The position numbers were made by a program, and so were the translations under genes. From the NCBI RefSeq assembly GCF_039543545.1, contig NZ_BAABJY010000001.1:496001-560000 (forward strand): a stretch of 64,000 nucleotides of DNA, in the 5' to 3' direction. Positions 8,088-19,553 of this stretch are shown piece after piece. Within the stretch, counting starts at the first letter, position 1. Each line of letters opens with the position of its first letter. The notes below the pieces were generated by a model. The model saw nothing but the letters and a program-made list of their open reading frames with translations, was not told the DNA's origin and ran no database searches. The stretch comes from Luteimonas vadosa. GTDB taxonomy: Bacteria > Pseudomonadota > Gammaproteobacteria > Xanthomonadales > Xanthomonadaceae.

Positions 8088-9497
8088 ATGGACACACCCG
8101 CCGACGACCTGCGCCCCACCCTCGACCGCCTGCGTGCCGCCTGGCAGCGGCAACGGCCGGACGCCCGGCAGCGGCTCGACGACCTGTCGCGCCTGCGCGA
8201 CGCCTTCCGGCAGCGCATCGACGCGATGACCGCCGCGATCAGCGCCGACTTCGGGCACCGCTCGGTGCATGAATCGCTCGCGTCCGACGGCATGACGGTG
8301 CTGTCGGAGATCGACCACCTGCGCTCGCACCTGCGCGGGTGGATGCGCCCGCGCCGCGTCGACGCCGGCTGGAAGCTGTGGCCCGCCCGCGCGCAGGTCC
8401 GGCCCGAGGCGCTGGGCGTGGTCGGCGTGATGTCGCCGTGGAACTACCCGGTCAACCTGGCGCTGATTCCGCTGGCCACCGCCATCGCCGCCGGCAACCA
8501 CGCCTACCTCAAGCCCTCGGAGCACACGCCGCGCACCAGCGACTGGCTCCGCGAGCTGCTCGCCGACGTGTTCCCCGACGACCGCGTCGCGGTCGCCACC
8601 GGCGGCCCGGAACTTGGCGCCGCGTTTTCGGCCTTGCCCTTCGACCACCTCGTGTTCACCGGCTCCACGGCCATCGGCCGCAAGGTCATGGCCGCCGCGG
8701 CGCCCAACCTGACGCCGCTGACGCTGGAGCTCGGCGGCAAGTCGCCGGCGATCGTCGCCGAGGATTTCCCGGTCGAGCTGGCCGCCGCGCGCCTGTCCAC
8801 CGGCAAGTGGTTCAACGGCGGCCAGACCTGCATCGCGCCCGATTACGTGCTGGTCGAGCGGTCCCGCCGCGATGCGCTGGTCGCCGCCCTGCGCGCCGAG
8901 GCCCGGGCGCGCTACGGCGCGCTTCAGGATGCCGACGACTACACCCGCATCATCAACGGGGACCAGTACCGCCGCCTGCGCGGCTACCTCGACGACGCCC
9001 GCGATCGCGGCCTGGAGTGCATCGCATTGGTCGACATCGATCCGGGGCGCGCCGATGCCGAACGCCTGTTCGCGCCGACCCTGGTGCTGGAGCCCGGCGA
9101 TGACGCCACGGTCATGCAGGAGGAAATCTTCGGGCCCATCCTGCCGATCAAGTCGTATGGCTCGCTGGACGAGGCCATCGACTACGTGCTCGCGCACGAC
9201 CGCCCCCTGGCGCTGTATCCCTTCAGCCGCAACCGCGCCACCGTCGAGGCCATCCTCGGCCGCGTGCTGGCCGGCGGCGTCACCGTCAACGACACCTTGC
9301 TCCACTTCGCCGCGAATGCGCTGCCCTTCGGCGGCGTCGGCGCCAGCGGCATGGGCGCCTACCACGGGCGCGCGGGTTTCGATGCGATGACCAAGGCGAT
9401 GCCGGTGCTGTGGCAGTCGCGCCGCGCGGCGAGCGACTGGCTCAAGCCGCCCTACCGGGGTTGGGTGGACCGCTTGGTGCGCCTGCTCGCGCGCTGA
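8088..9497 (+). CDS. NAD(P)-dependent aldehyde dehydrogenase, coniferyl-aldehyde type
   Basis: 469 residues. The ALDH fold is clear: the cofactor segment MSPWNYPVNLAL, the Glu motif ELGGKSPAIV, the catalytic cysteine in FNGGQTCIAPDY, and EEIFGPILP. The short N-terminus and the overall pattern (for example FAANALPFGGVGASGMGAYHG) match the coniferyl aldehyde dehydrogenase/CalB subgroup, which oxidises aromatic or medium-chain aldehydes to acids. The real substrate is unknown. Longer in-frame upstream sequence is antisense to the carbonic anhydrase gene and is not used. Confidence 0.88.
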   Translation: MDTPADDLRPTLDRLRAAWQRQRPDARQRLDDLSRLRDAFRQRIDAMTAAISADFGHRSVHESLASDGMTVLSEIDHLRSHLRGWMRPRRVDAGWKLWPARAQVRPEALGVVGVMSPWNYPVNLALIPLATAIAAGNHAYLKPSEHTPRTSDWLRELLADVFPDDRVAVATGGPELGAAFSALPFDHLVFTGSTAIGRKVMAAAAPNLTPLTLELGGKSPAIVAEDFPVELAAARLSTGKWFNGGQTCIAPDYVLVERSRRDALVAALRAEARARYGALQDADDYTRIINGDQYRRLRGYLDDARDRGLECIALVDIDPGRADAERLFAPTLVLEPGDDATVMQEEIFGPILPIKSYGSLDEAIDYVLAHDRPLALYPFSRNRATVEAILGRVLAGGVTVNDTLLHFAANALPFGGVGASGMGAYHGRAGFDAMTKAMPVLWQSRRAASDWLKPPYRGWVDRLVRLLAR

Positions 9498-9510
9498 ACG
9501 TCCGCGCGGG

Positions 9511-10527
<1,017 letters not shown>

Positions 10528-10533
10528 GCGGCG

Positions 10534-10539
10534 ATGGTA
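10534..10539 (-). promoter_or_regulatory. -10 hexamer TACCAT 6 nt before ltaE ATG
   Basis: Minus strand reads TACCAT-CGCCGC-ATG, with no Shine-Dalgarno. Confidence 0.5.
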
Positions 10540-10604
10540 GCGTGCACGCGGTCCGCCGCGTGACGCGCTTGCACCGACGCCGATGCCGGCACAGGATGCC
10601 ACCC

Positions 10605-11372
10605 ATGAAAATCGCCAGCTGGAACGTCAATTCGCTCAACGTCCGCCTGCCCCACCTGGAACAGTGGCTGCGGCAGGAAGCGCCCGACGTGGTCGGGCTG
10701 CAGGAAACCAAGCTGTCCGACGACAAGTTCCCCGACACCGCGCTGGCGGCGCTGGGGTATCGCAGCGTGTTCTCGGGGCAGAAGACCTACAACGGCGTCG
10801 CGCTGCTGGCGCGCGGCAAGGCGCTGGACGACGTCCAGATGGGCATCCCGGGGTTCGATGACGAGCAGAAGCGCGTCATCGCCGCGACCGTCGACGGCGT
10901 GCGCGTGGTCAACCTCTACGTGGTCAACGGCCAGGACGTCGGCACCGAGAAGTACGCCTACAAGCTGCGCTGGCTGGACGCGGTGCATGGTTGGCTGGCC
11001 AATGAACTGACACGGCATCCTAAGCTCGTCGTACTGGGCGACTTCAACATCGCACCGGACGACCGAGACGTCCACGACCCGGCGATCTGGAACGACGACC
11101 ACATCCTGACGTCGACCGCCGAGCGCGAGGCGCTGCAACGGCTGCAGGCGCTCGGCCTGCACGATGCCTTCCGCAGCCATCACGACGAAGGCGGCACGTT
11201 CAGCTGGTGGGATTACCGGCAGGCCGCGTTCCGCCGCGACATGGGGCTGCGTATCGACCTCACCCTGGTCTCGGATGCCTTGCGGGAGACCGCCGCCGCC
11301 GGCATCGACCGCGAACCGCGGACGTGGGAACGACCGAGCGACCATGCGCCGGCCTGGGTGCGGCTGGGCTAG
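10605..11372 (+). CDS. Exonuclease III / AP endonuclease
   Basis: 255 residues, exonuclease III family (EEP fold). Conserved motifs are SWNVNSLNVRLPHL at the N-terminus, QETKL with the metal-binding Glu, GDFNIAPDDRDVHDP, and the C-terminal RIDLTLVSD and SDHAPAW with the catalytic Asp-His. It incises abasic sites and trims 3' ends in base excision repair. It is divergent from ltaE. The N-terminus MKIASWNVNSL fixes the start; upstream codons are shadow sequence. Confidence 0.93.
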   Translation: MKIASWNVNSLNVRLPHLEQWLRQEAPDVVGLQETKLSDDKFPDTALAALGYRSVFSGQKTYNGVALLARGKALDDVQMGIPGFDDEQKRVIAATVDGVRVVNLYVVNGQDVGTEKYAYKLRWLDAVHGWLANELTRHPKLVVLGDFNIAPDDRDVHDPAIWNDDHILTSTAEREALQRLQALGLHDAFRSHHDEGGTFSWWDYRQAAFRRDMGLRIDLTLVSDALRETAAAGIDREPRTWERPSDHAPAWVRLG

Positions 11373-11443
11373 CCCGCCACCGGCCGTCGGCCCCCTGCGC
11401 GAGGACGCCTGCGTTCGACGGCGGAAAAAACCCGCCGGAAACA

Positions 11444-11471
11444 AGAAGGCCCGGTGGAAACCGGGCCTTCT
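11444..11471 (-). terminator. Intrinsic terminator of the GlsB-like gene
   Basis: Perfect 12-bp stem AGAAGGCCCGGT / ACCGGGCCTTCT with a 4-nt loop. On the minus strand it is followed by TGTTT, and a TTTTTT run lies about 15 nt further on. It separates the convergent exonuclease and GlsB-like genes. Confidence 0.75.
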
Positions 11472-11497
11472 CGACTACCGTGGAGCGATGCAGCGGA

Positions 11498-11755
11498 TCA
11501 GCGGACGCTTCCGCGACGGAACAGGTTGACGATGGCGAGCAGCACGATCGCGCCGATCAGCGCGGTGATCAGGAACCCCACCCAGCCCCCGCCGAGGCCC
11601 AGGCCCAGGGTCGGCAGCAACCAGCCACCGAGGAAGCCGCCGATGATGCCGACGACGACGTTGAGGATGATGCCCTGCTGGCCATCGGTCTTCATGACCA
11701 TGCTGGCGAGCCAGCCCGCGATACCGCCGACAATCAGATAAATAAGGAAATTCAT
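11498..11755 (-). CDS. GlsB/YeaQ/YmgE family stress-associated membrane protein
   Basis: 85 residues, almost entirely three hydrophobic glycine-rich helices (GGIAGWLASMVMK, GIIGGFLGGWLLP, FLITALIGAIVLLAIVNLF). The family, once called transglycosylase-associated proteins, is often general-stress induced; molecular function is unknown. ATG at 11755 has AGGAG 8 nt upstream, so unlike several neighbours it uses a normal leader. Confidence 0.88.
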   Translation of the reverse strand: MNFLIYLIVGGIAGWLASMVMKTDGQQGIILNVVVGIIGGFLGGWLLPTLGLGLGGGWVGFLITALIGAIVLLAIVNLFRRGSVR

Positions 11756-11881
11756 GCGTTCTCTCCTGTCCTGTGCTGGTTTGCTTACTCCCCGGAAGGG
11801 GGCGGCCGCCAGTCTCGCGGGCGCTCCGTGACGGCAGCGTCGTTAAGCGTGGCGTCAGGCGGACAATAACGCAGCGGCGCG

Positions 11882-13291
11882 TCAGTCGATGTTGCCATGC
11901 AGCATGCGCAGCAAGGCCGCGCGCGGCAGCTTTCCCGTTTCGTTGCGCGGCAGCGCCGGCACGCATCGCAACGGTCGCGGGAGGAACACCGGATCGACGG
12001 CGCACCGCATCGCCTCGCGGATGGCGGGGGCGGCGAGTCCCGGCGCGACGACCAGCGCGGCGATGCGCCGCACGCCGTCGTCGTCGCGCGCATCGAGCTG
12101 GAACACCACGCCATCCTCGACGCCGGGGATGGCCAGCAGGCGGCGCGTCAGGTCGCCCAGCGACGCGCGCTTGCCGGCGATTTCCAGGAGATCGGATTGG
12201 CGTCCCCGCAGCTCGAAGCGGCCGTCGCCGGCGACATCGACCAGGTCGGCGAGGGCCACCGGTCCGGCAAGGTGGTCGGCGTGCACGACGGCGCCATCGG
12301 GCCTGGGCTGAAGGGACACGCCCCGCAGCGGTGTCCAGGCTCGTTCGCTCGCCGTGCGCCGGCGGGCGATGACGCAGGTCTCGGTCGACCCGAACAGTTC
12401 CCGCACCTCGCAACCGAAGTGCGACTCGGCGGCCGCGGCCAGCGCCTGCGGCAAGGGCGCGGTCGCGCTGACGATGCCGGCCAGTGGCGGCAGTCGCAGC
12501 CCCCCTCCGCCGGCGGCCGCGTCGACCAGGGCGCGCAGGTGCACCGGGGTGGTGACCAGCAAGCGCGAACCCGGCGCGTCGTGCAGGGCGTTCGCGATGT
12601 CCTGCGGGAAGAAGGGGCGTCCACGGTGCACCGCAGCCTCGCCCAGCAAGGGCAGCAGCACCGACATCTCCATGCCGTACATGTGCTGCGACGGCACGGT
12701 CGCCACGATCGAACGCTGCTCCCCCTCGCGCCACAGGCCGGCCAGGGCCTCGAGGTTCTGCGCGGTGCTGGTCCGGAAACTGGCCCAGGTCTTGCGGTTG
12801 GGCGTGGGATGCCCGGTGCTCCCGGACGTGAAGCCGATGGCGACCAGCGCGTCCGGGGCGACGTGCGGCGTGCCGCCCGGTCGCGTCGGCAAGTCGCGGG
12901 CCACGTGCACGTAATGCGGCGGCATGCCTTGCGCATCGCAACCACAGGGATCGGCGTCGCCAAGGCAGTAGCTGTCGGGGTGCTGGGCGCGCACGTCGTC
13001 GATCGCGGCCCGTGTCCGCGCCGGCGGCAGCAAGGTGGCCTGGCCGCGCACGGCCACCGCGCAGAACGCAACCAGGAAGCGATAGCGGTTGTCGCACAGG
13101 TTCAGCGCGAAGGGCCGGTCGGGCAAGGTCGCCGCGAGCCCGCGCACGTGGGCGAAGAAGGTCGACAGCGGGGTCTGGCCATGGCGGTCGAAGGCGATGG
13201 CGCGATCGGGGCTCCCGATGGCCAGCGCGCAGGTGGCCCGCGCCGATGGCGCCGCATGCCCCGCATCGAACGACTGGAGATTGGCCGACAT
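11882..13291 (-). CDS. AMP-dependent acyl/aryl ligase of the xanthomonadin pathway (XanA2-like)
   Basis: 469 residues, ANL superfamily. The ATP-loop motif is GFTSGSTGHPTPNRKTW, the substrate-side motif is FGSTETCVIARR, and the C-terminal hinge and lysine region is RNETGKLPRAAL. It most resembles the ligases of aryl-polyene clusters that activate the hydroxybenzoate starter and load it on a carrier protein. It lies 7 kb from the rest of the pigment genes, divergent from the phosphopantetheinyl transferase. The start ATG at 13291 has GGGAAAG upstream. The loaded substrate (3-hydroxybenzoate) is inferred from the chorismatase. Confidence 0.82.
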   Translation of the reverse strand: MSANLQSFDAGHAAPSARATCALAIGSPDRAIAFDRHGQTPLSTFFAHVRGLAATLPDRPFALNLCDNRYRFLVAFCAVAVRGQATLLPPARTRAAIDDVRAQHPDSYCLGDADPCGCDAQGMPPHYVHVARDLPTRPGGTPHVAPDALVAIGFTSGSTGHPTPNRKTWASFRTSTAQNLEALAGLWREGEQRSIVATVPSQHMYGMEMSVLLPLLGEAAVHRGRPFFPQDIANALHDAPGSRLLVTTPVHLRALVDAAAGGGGLRLPPLAGIVSATAPLPQALAAAAESHFGCEVRELFGSTETCVIARRRTASERAWTPLRGVSLQPRPDGAVVHADHLAGPVALADLVDVAGDGRFELRGRQSDLLEIAGKRASLGDLTRRLLAIPGVEDGVVFQLDARDDDGVRRIAALVVAPGLAAPAIREAMRCAVDPVFLPRPLRCVPALPRNETGKLPRAALLRMLHGNID

Positions 13292-13418
13292 GACGTACGT
13301 CTTTCCCTGGCGCCCCCGTGCGCCGCCCCCGCCCGCTGCCGTTCCGGCACCGCGGGACGGACCTAGCTTACGCTGTCAGGCCCGCCCCGCGCCAAGTGCC
13401 CGGCGCCGCCTGCCTGCG

Positions 13419-14030
13419 ATGACGCTTTCCGCGCGAGATCTCACCTTCGGCCCCGTGCATTGCGCATGGCGCCCGCATCCACGTGGCCTACGGGCCGAGG
13501 CCGCCGTGCGCCAGTGGCTGGCGGAGGCGCTGCGCACGCCCGCCGATGCCCTGCCGCTGGAGCGCGGAACACGGGGCCGTCCACGCCTGGGCGCGCCGCT
13601 GCATCGGACCGACGTCAACTGGAGCCACAGCGGCGATGGACTGCTGATGGCGCGCGGCGACGAGCTGCGCCTGGGCGTGGACCTCGAATTGCTGCGGCCG
13701 CGGCCGCGCGCACTGGAAGTGGCGAATCGATACTTCGCCGCCAGGGAATGCGCGCGGCTGGCGGCGCTGCCCGAGTCGGACCGGGACCGCGCGTTCACCC
13801 GCCTCTGGTGCGCGAAGGAAGCGGTGCTCAAGGCCCACGGTCGCGGCCTGGCGTTCGGGCTGGACAAGCTGGTCTTCGATGCCGACGGCGACACCTGGGT
13901 CCTGGTCGACTGCGATCCCGCGCTCGGCACGCCGCTCGACTGGGCGCTGCACCACTTCCAACCCGCGCCCGGCTACCTGGCCGCGCTGGCCTGGCGTGCG
14001 GCCACGCCCATGGCCCGCCCCAGCCCTTAG
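13419..14030 (+). CDS. 4'-phosphopantetheinyl transferase (Sfp/AcpT-like)
   Basis: 203 residues. Motifs are WSHSGDG at 68-74, GVDLE with the Mg-binding D88 and E90, and WCAKEAVLKAHGRG at 130-143 with E134 and K138. It transfers phosphopantetheine from CoA to carrier-protein serines. Divergence from the AMP-ligase suggests it serves the pigment ACP (S44 of the ACP at 1753-2022), though it may also modify other carriers. A TACGCT hexamer lies 44 nt upstream. Confidence 0.87.
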   Translation: MTLSARDLTFGPVHCAWRPHPRGLRAEAAVRQWLAEALRTPADALPLERGTRGRPRLGAPLHRTDVNWSHSGDGLLMARGDELRLGVDLELLRPRPRALEVANRYFAARECARLAALPESDRDRAFTRLWCAKEAVLKAHGRGLAFGLDKLVFDADGDTWVLVDCDPALGTPLDWALHHFQPAPGYLAALAWRAATPMARPSP

Positions 14031-14087
14031 GGCACCGTTCCGCGACGCCGGGGGCGCGCACGACACCGCGCCCCCGCAGGCCGCTCC

Positions 14088-14093
14088 TACAAT
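14088..14093 (+). promoter_or_regulatory. -10 hexamer TACAAT 6 nt before rsmG ATG
   Basis: TACAAT-ACGTCG-ATG, with no Shine-Dalgarno; leaderless start predicted for the rsmG-parA-parB unit. Confidence 0.55.
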
Positions 14094-14099
14094 ACGTCG

Positions 14100-14780
14100 A
14101 TGCCCGACACCTTCCCGTCCGCACTCCCGGAAGAACTCGACGCCGGCCTGCACGCGCTCGGGCTCGATGCCGCGCTGGCGACGCCCCTGCTCGCCTACCT
14201 GTCGCTGCTGCTGCGCTGGAACCGTACCTACAACCTCACCGCCATCCGCGACCCGCGCGAGATGGTCGGCAAGCACCTGCTCGACGCGCTGTCGATGCAT
14301 CCGCACCTGACCGGGATCGCCAGCCTCGCGGACCTGGGCAGCGGCGCCGGCATCCCGGGCATCCCGCTGGCAATCGCCTGTCCCGCGCTCCAGGTCACGC
14401 TGGTGGAATCGAACGGCAAGAAAGCGCGGTTCCTGCGCGAAGCGGTGCGCGCGCTGCCGCTGGCCAACGCCCAGGTGGCCGAGTCCAGGGCCGAGGGATT
14501 CGACGCACCCGGTGGATACGACGCGATCACCGCCCGTGCCCTGGCGACCCTCGCGGACCTCGTCGCGCTGGGCGGCCACCTGCTCAAGCCCGCCGGACGG
14601 CTGCTGGCGATGAAGGGCGCGATTCCACACGCCGAGATCGACCAGCTTCCGCGCGGATGGCGCGTCGACGCGGTGCATGCGCTGCACGTGCCCGGCGTGG
14701 TCGCGGACCGGCACCTGGTGGTGGTGACCCGCGATGCCGCCGCAGGGTCGGGGCGCACGGGCCTTGCACCGGGGGCATAA
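14100..14780 (+). CDS. rsmG: 16S rRNA (guanine-527-N7)-methyltransferase
   Basis: 226 residues, GidB family. The SAM-binding loop is ADLGSGAGIPGIPLAIA, preceded by RWNRTYNLTAIRDPREMVGKH, which is diagnostic. It methylates G527 in the 530 loop of 16S rRNA. It is first in the unit rsmG-parA-parB, the same order as in many gammaproteobacterial origin regions, but its usual partner mnmG is 47 kb away here. Confidence 0.95.
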   Translation: MPDTFPSALPEELDAGLHALGLDAALATPLLAYLSLLLRWNRTYNLTAIRDPREMVGKHLLDALSMHPHLTGIASLADLGSGAGIPGIPLAIACPALQVTLVESNGKKARFLREAVRALPLANAQVAESRAEGFDAPGGYDAITARALATLADLVALGGHLLKPAGRLLAMKGAIPHAEIDQLPRGWRVDAVHALHVPGVVADRHLVVVTRDAAAGSGRTGLAPGA

Positions 14781-14846
14781 TGGTCGGCCCCGACCCGGCC
14801 GGCGCCCCGCCCCGGGCCCTACCGCATCGAGGCATCCGGACCCGCA

Positions 14847-15668
14847 TTGGCCCGCATCATCGCCATCGCCAACCAGAAGGGCGGCGTCGGAAAGACGACC
14901 ACCGCCGTCAACCTCGCCGCGGCGATGGCGCGCACGCCCAAGCGCGTGCTGCTGGTCGACCTCGACGCCCAGGGCAACGCCACGATGGGCAGCGGCGTGG
15001 ACAAGCGCGAGTTGCAGGTGTCGACCTGCGACGTGCTGCTGGAGGAAGTGCATGCCGACGGCGCCATCGTCGCCACCGACGAAGGCTACGACCTGCTGCC
15101 CGGCAACACCGACCTGACCGCGGCCGAGATCGAGCTGATGGACGAGGAGGGCCGCGAGCAGCGGCTCAAGCGCGCGCTCGATCCGCTGCGCCCGCGCTAC
15201 GACTACATCATCGTCGACTGCCCGCCGGCGCTGTCGCTGCTGACGCTCAACGCGCTGACCGCCGCCGACTCGGTGCTGGTGCCGATGCAGTGCGAGTACT
15301 ACGCGCTCGAAGGCCTGACCTCGCTGCTGCAGACCATCGATGCCCTCAAGGCCCGGCTCAACCCGGCGCTGGAGATCGAAGGCGTGCTGCGCACCATGTT
15401 CGACGTACGCAACAACCTGACCAATGCCGTGTCGTCCGAACTCACGACCCATTTCGGCGACAAGGTCTTCCGCACCATCGTGCCGCGCAACGTGCGGCTG
15501 GCCGAAGCGCCCAGCCACGGCCAGAGCATCATCGGCTACGACCGCGGCAGTCGAGGCGCCGTGGCCTACCTCGGCCTGGCCGGCGAGATCCTGCGCCGCC
15601 AACGCGACCGGGACCTGGCCGCCCGCACCCCGACACAGGAGCAAGCCCCCATGGAGAGCCCGGCATGA
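14847..15668 (+). CDS. parA: Chromosome-partitioning ATPase ParA (Soj)
   Basis: 273 residues. Deviant Walker A motif NQKGGVGKTTTAVNL at the N-terminus, Walker A' in VLLVDLDAQGNA, and Walker B in YDYIIVDCPPALS. It has no N-terminal HTH, so it is the chromosomal Soj type. It forms ATP-dependent DNA-bound dimers that move ParB-parS complexes. The start is TTG at 14847, followed by the expected MARIIAIANQKGG. The gene ends in an ATGA overlap with parB. Confidence 0.96.
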   Translation: MARIIAIANQKGGVGKTTTAVNLAAAMARTPKRVLLVDLDAQGNATMGSGVDKRELQVSTCDVLLEEVHADGAIVATDEGYDLLPGNTDLTAAEIELMDEEGREQRLKRALDPLRPRYDYIIVDCPPALSLLTLNALTAADSVLVPMQCEYYALEGLTSLLQTIDALKARLNPALEIEGVLRTMFDVRNNLTNAVSSELTTHFGDKVFRTIVPRNVRLAEAPSHGQSIIGYDRGSRGAVAYLGLAGEILRRQRDRDLAARTPTQEQAPMESPA

Positions 15669-16606
15669 GCGCCGCCAAGTCAGCACTCGGCAAGGGCCCC
15701 CCGGCCAAGGGCGGTACCGCGAAGAAGCGCGGCCTGGGCCGTGGCCTGGAAGCCTTGCTCGGCCCCAAGGGGGCCGCGGCCGCGCCAGCGCTGGAGGCTA
15801 CCGAGGGCGACCAGCTGCGCCAGCTGCCCCTCGATGCGCTGAGCGCCGGCAAGTACCAGCCGCGCAAGCACTGGGACGAAGACAAGCTCGAGGAGCTGGC
15901 CGAGTCGATCCGGTCGCAGGGCGTGATCCAGCCCATCGTGGTCCGCGAACTGGCCGACCGTACCTACGAGATCATCGCCGGCGAGCGCCGCTGGCGCGCA
16001 TCGCGCCTGGCCGGGCTGCGCGAGATCCCGGCGGTCGTCCGCAGCGTCGACGACCGGACCATGGTCGCGATGGCGCTGATCGAGAACATCCAGCGCGAGG
16101 ACCTCAACCCGCTGGAAGAGGCGCATGCGCTGGAGCGCTTGATCGACGAGTTCGACCTCACCCACGCCCAGGCCGCGGAAACCGTGGGCCGTTCACGGGC
16201 CTCGGTGTCCAACCTGCTGCGCCTGCTCGAGCTTCCGCCTGCGATCCGCAGCCTGCTGGAGGACGGCAAGCTGGAGATGGGGCACGCCCGGGCGCTGCTG
16301 ACGTTGTCGCCGGAGCTGGCCACGCGGCTGGCCGAGGACGCCGCGCAGCATGGCTGGTCGGTGCGCGAAGTCGAGCACCGCGCGCAGCAGTTCGCCGCCG
16401 GGAAATTGCCTGCCACCGGCAGGAAGGCAGCGGGCGGCAAGGCGCGGCCCCAGGCCGACATCGCGGCGCTGGAAACCGAGTTGTCCGAGACCCTGGGCGC
16501 CAAGGTCAGCATCGCCCACGGCCGCGGCGGCAAGGGGCGGCTGGTGATCCACTACGGCAACCTGGACGCGCTCGACGGGGTGCTGGAGCGGCTGCGCCGC
16601 CGATAA
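15665..16606 (+). CDS. parB: Chromosome-partitioning protein ParB (Spo0J)
   Basis: 313 residues. The N-terminal RGLGRGLEALL box contacts ParA, followed by the CTP-binding ParB domain with GERRWRAS (107-114), the HTH around ETVGRSRASVSNLLRLLEL (172-190), and a C-terminal dimerisation domain. It loads at parS and spreads as a CTP-dependent clamp. It is coupled to parA by ATGA. I found no TGTTTCACGTGAAACA-like parS site in the window by eye. Confidence 0.96.
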   Translation: MSAAKSALGKGPPAKGGTAKKRGLGRGLEALLGPKGAAAAPALEATEGDQLRQLPLDALSAGKYQPRKHWDEDKLEELAESIRSQGVIQPIVVRELADRTYEIIAGERRWRASRLAGLREIPAVVRSVDDRTMVAMALIENIQREDLNPLEEAHALERLIDEFDLTHAQAAETVGRSRASVSNLLRLLELPPAIRSLLEDGKLEMGHARALLTLSPELATRLAEDAAQHGWSVREVEHRAQQFAAGKLPATGRKAAGGKARPQADIAALETELSETLGAKVSIAHGRGGKGRLVIHYGNLDALDGVLERLRRR

Positions 16607-16636
16607 GGGCGATCCGCCCGACCGGGCCCGCCCGAT

Positions 16637-16665
16637 TTGCCCGCCGCTGCCCGAACCTGCATAAT
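16637..16665 (+). promoter_or_regulatory. Sigma-70-type promoter of rpmB-rpmG
   Basis: TTGCCC (16637-16642), a 17-nt spacer, and CATAAT (16660-16665). Predicted start is near 16672, giving a ~160-nt leader before rpmB. Confidence 0.7.
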
Positions 16666-16685
16666 GCCCGGCTCGCTGCGTCCGG

Positions 16686-16730
16686 CCGCCCTTGGGGCGG
16701 TCCGGGGCTGGCCGGAAGCGCGTTCCGGCC
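16686..16730 (+). promoter_or_regulatory. Structured rpmB leader: two adjacent hairpins
   Basis: CCGCCC-TTG-GGGCGG (16686-16700) and GGCCGGAA-GCGCG-TTCCGGCC (16710-16730) lie in the predicted 5' UTR, about 100 nt before the L28 start. Long structured leaders are typical of autogenously controlled ribosomal protein operons. No known motif is recognised, so regulation is inferred. Confidence 0.4.
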
Positions 16731-16832
16731 CCTGTCCTGGCGGCGACTCCCACCCGTACCGCGCGCCGCACCGTCGGCGGGGCCGATGTCTTCCAGGCCA
16801 TGGAGGACGACCATGATGATTCGAGGTGCGTT

Positions 16833-17069
16833 ATGTCCCGTGTATGCCAAGTCACCGGCAAGCGCGTGCAGACCGGCAACAACGTCTCGCACGCCAACAA
16901 CAAGACCCGTCGCCGCTTCCTGCCGAACCTGCACGAGCGCCGTTTCTGGGTCGCCAGCGAGAACCGCTGGGTCAAGTTGAAGGTTTCCGCGCAGGCAATG
17001 CGCACCATCGACAAGAACGGCATCGATGCCGTCCTGTCCGATCTCCGCGCCCGCGGCGAAAAGGTCTGA
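16833..17069 (+). CDS. rpmB: 50S ribosomal protein L28
   Basis: 78 residues, typical length. MSRVCQVTGKRVQTGNNVSHANNKT-type N-terminus, followed by RRFLPNLHERRFW. Start ATG at 16833 has CGAGG upstream. It is 10 nt from rpmG, the usual rpmBG operon. Confidence 0.98.
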   Translation: MSRVCQVTGKRVQTGNNVSHANNKTRRRFLPNLHERRFWVASENRWVKLKVSAQAMRTIDKNGIDAVLSDLRARGEKV

Positions 17070-17079
17070 GGAGGACATC

Positions 17080-17244
17080 ATGGCAGGCAAACGCGACAAG
17101 ATCCGTCTGGTGTCCACGGCCGACACCGGCCACTTCTACACCACCGACAAGAACAAGAAGAACACCCCCGGGAAGATGGAAATGAAGAAGTACGATCCGG
17201 TGGTGCGCAAGCACGTGGTGTACAAGGAAGCCAAGATCAAGTAA
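17080..17244 (+). CDS. rpmG: 50S ribosomal protein L33
   Basis: 54 residues, basic, with the L33 core RDKIRLVSTADTGHFYTT and YDPVVRKHVVYKEAKIK. The zinc-binding CxxC pairs are absent, so this is the C-minus (zinc-independent) form. GAGGAGGA lies just upstream of the ATG. An intrinsic terminator follows 83 nt downstream. Confidence 0.98.
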   Translation: MAGKRDKIRLVSTADTGHFYTTDKNKKNTPGKMEMKKYDPVVRKHVVYKEAKIK

Positions 17245-17326
17245 CGCCGGGCCCCGCGCTCCGGCGCGGCGTCCTGGAGCGCCGTCCCCGCGCGAGCGGG
17301 GAGCCGGTGACTTCGACCGGCATCGG

Positions 17327-17352
17327 AAAGCCCGCCGCAAGGCGGGCTTTTT
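17327..17352 (+). terminator. Intrinsic terminator of rpmB-rpmG
   Basis: AAAGCCCGCC-GCAA-GGCGGGCTTT then TT. Strong 10-bp stem with a T-rich 3' side. Confidence 0.88.
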
Positions 17353-17475
17353 CGTTGCCGGGTTTCGCTGGTGCGGTTCGCGTCGCAATCATCTTTCCTT
17401 GCGCGAGCGACGACCGTCGCGGCATCGGCGCGCCTTCCTCCCACCCGGCCCGCCGCTTCCGTGGCCCGGGATGGT

Positions 17476-17494
17476 GCGCGGCGAAGCGCCGCGC
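17476..17494 (-). terminator. GC hairpin just past the acs stop
   Basis: GCGCGGCG-AAG-CGCCGCGC lies 7 nt downstream of the acs stop on the minus strand, with no U-tract. It is probably a transcript-end structure. Confidence 0.4.
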
Positions 17495-17500
17495 GCGCTG

Positions 17501-19465
<1,965 letters not shown>

Positions 19466-19553
19466 GGCGGGCTCCGTGGTTGCGCCTGTTCGCGCCAGCC
19501 CGTGCAGTGTGCCGCAAGTCGCGCCGACACCGCGTCGCCTGGCCGCGGATCGC

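Noticed and set aside
13460..16606. Very long uninterrupted frame across rsmG and parA, continuous with parB
   Set aside because: High GC makes alternative frames stop-poor. Only the last 313 codons (parB) show family motifs; the rest is out-of-frame with rsmG and parA.
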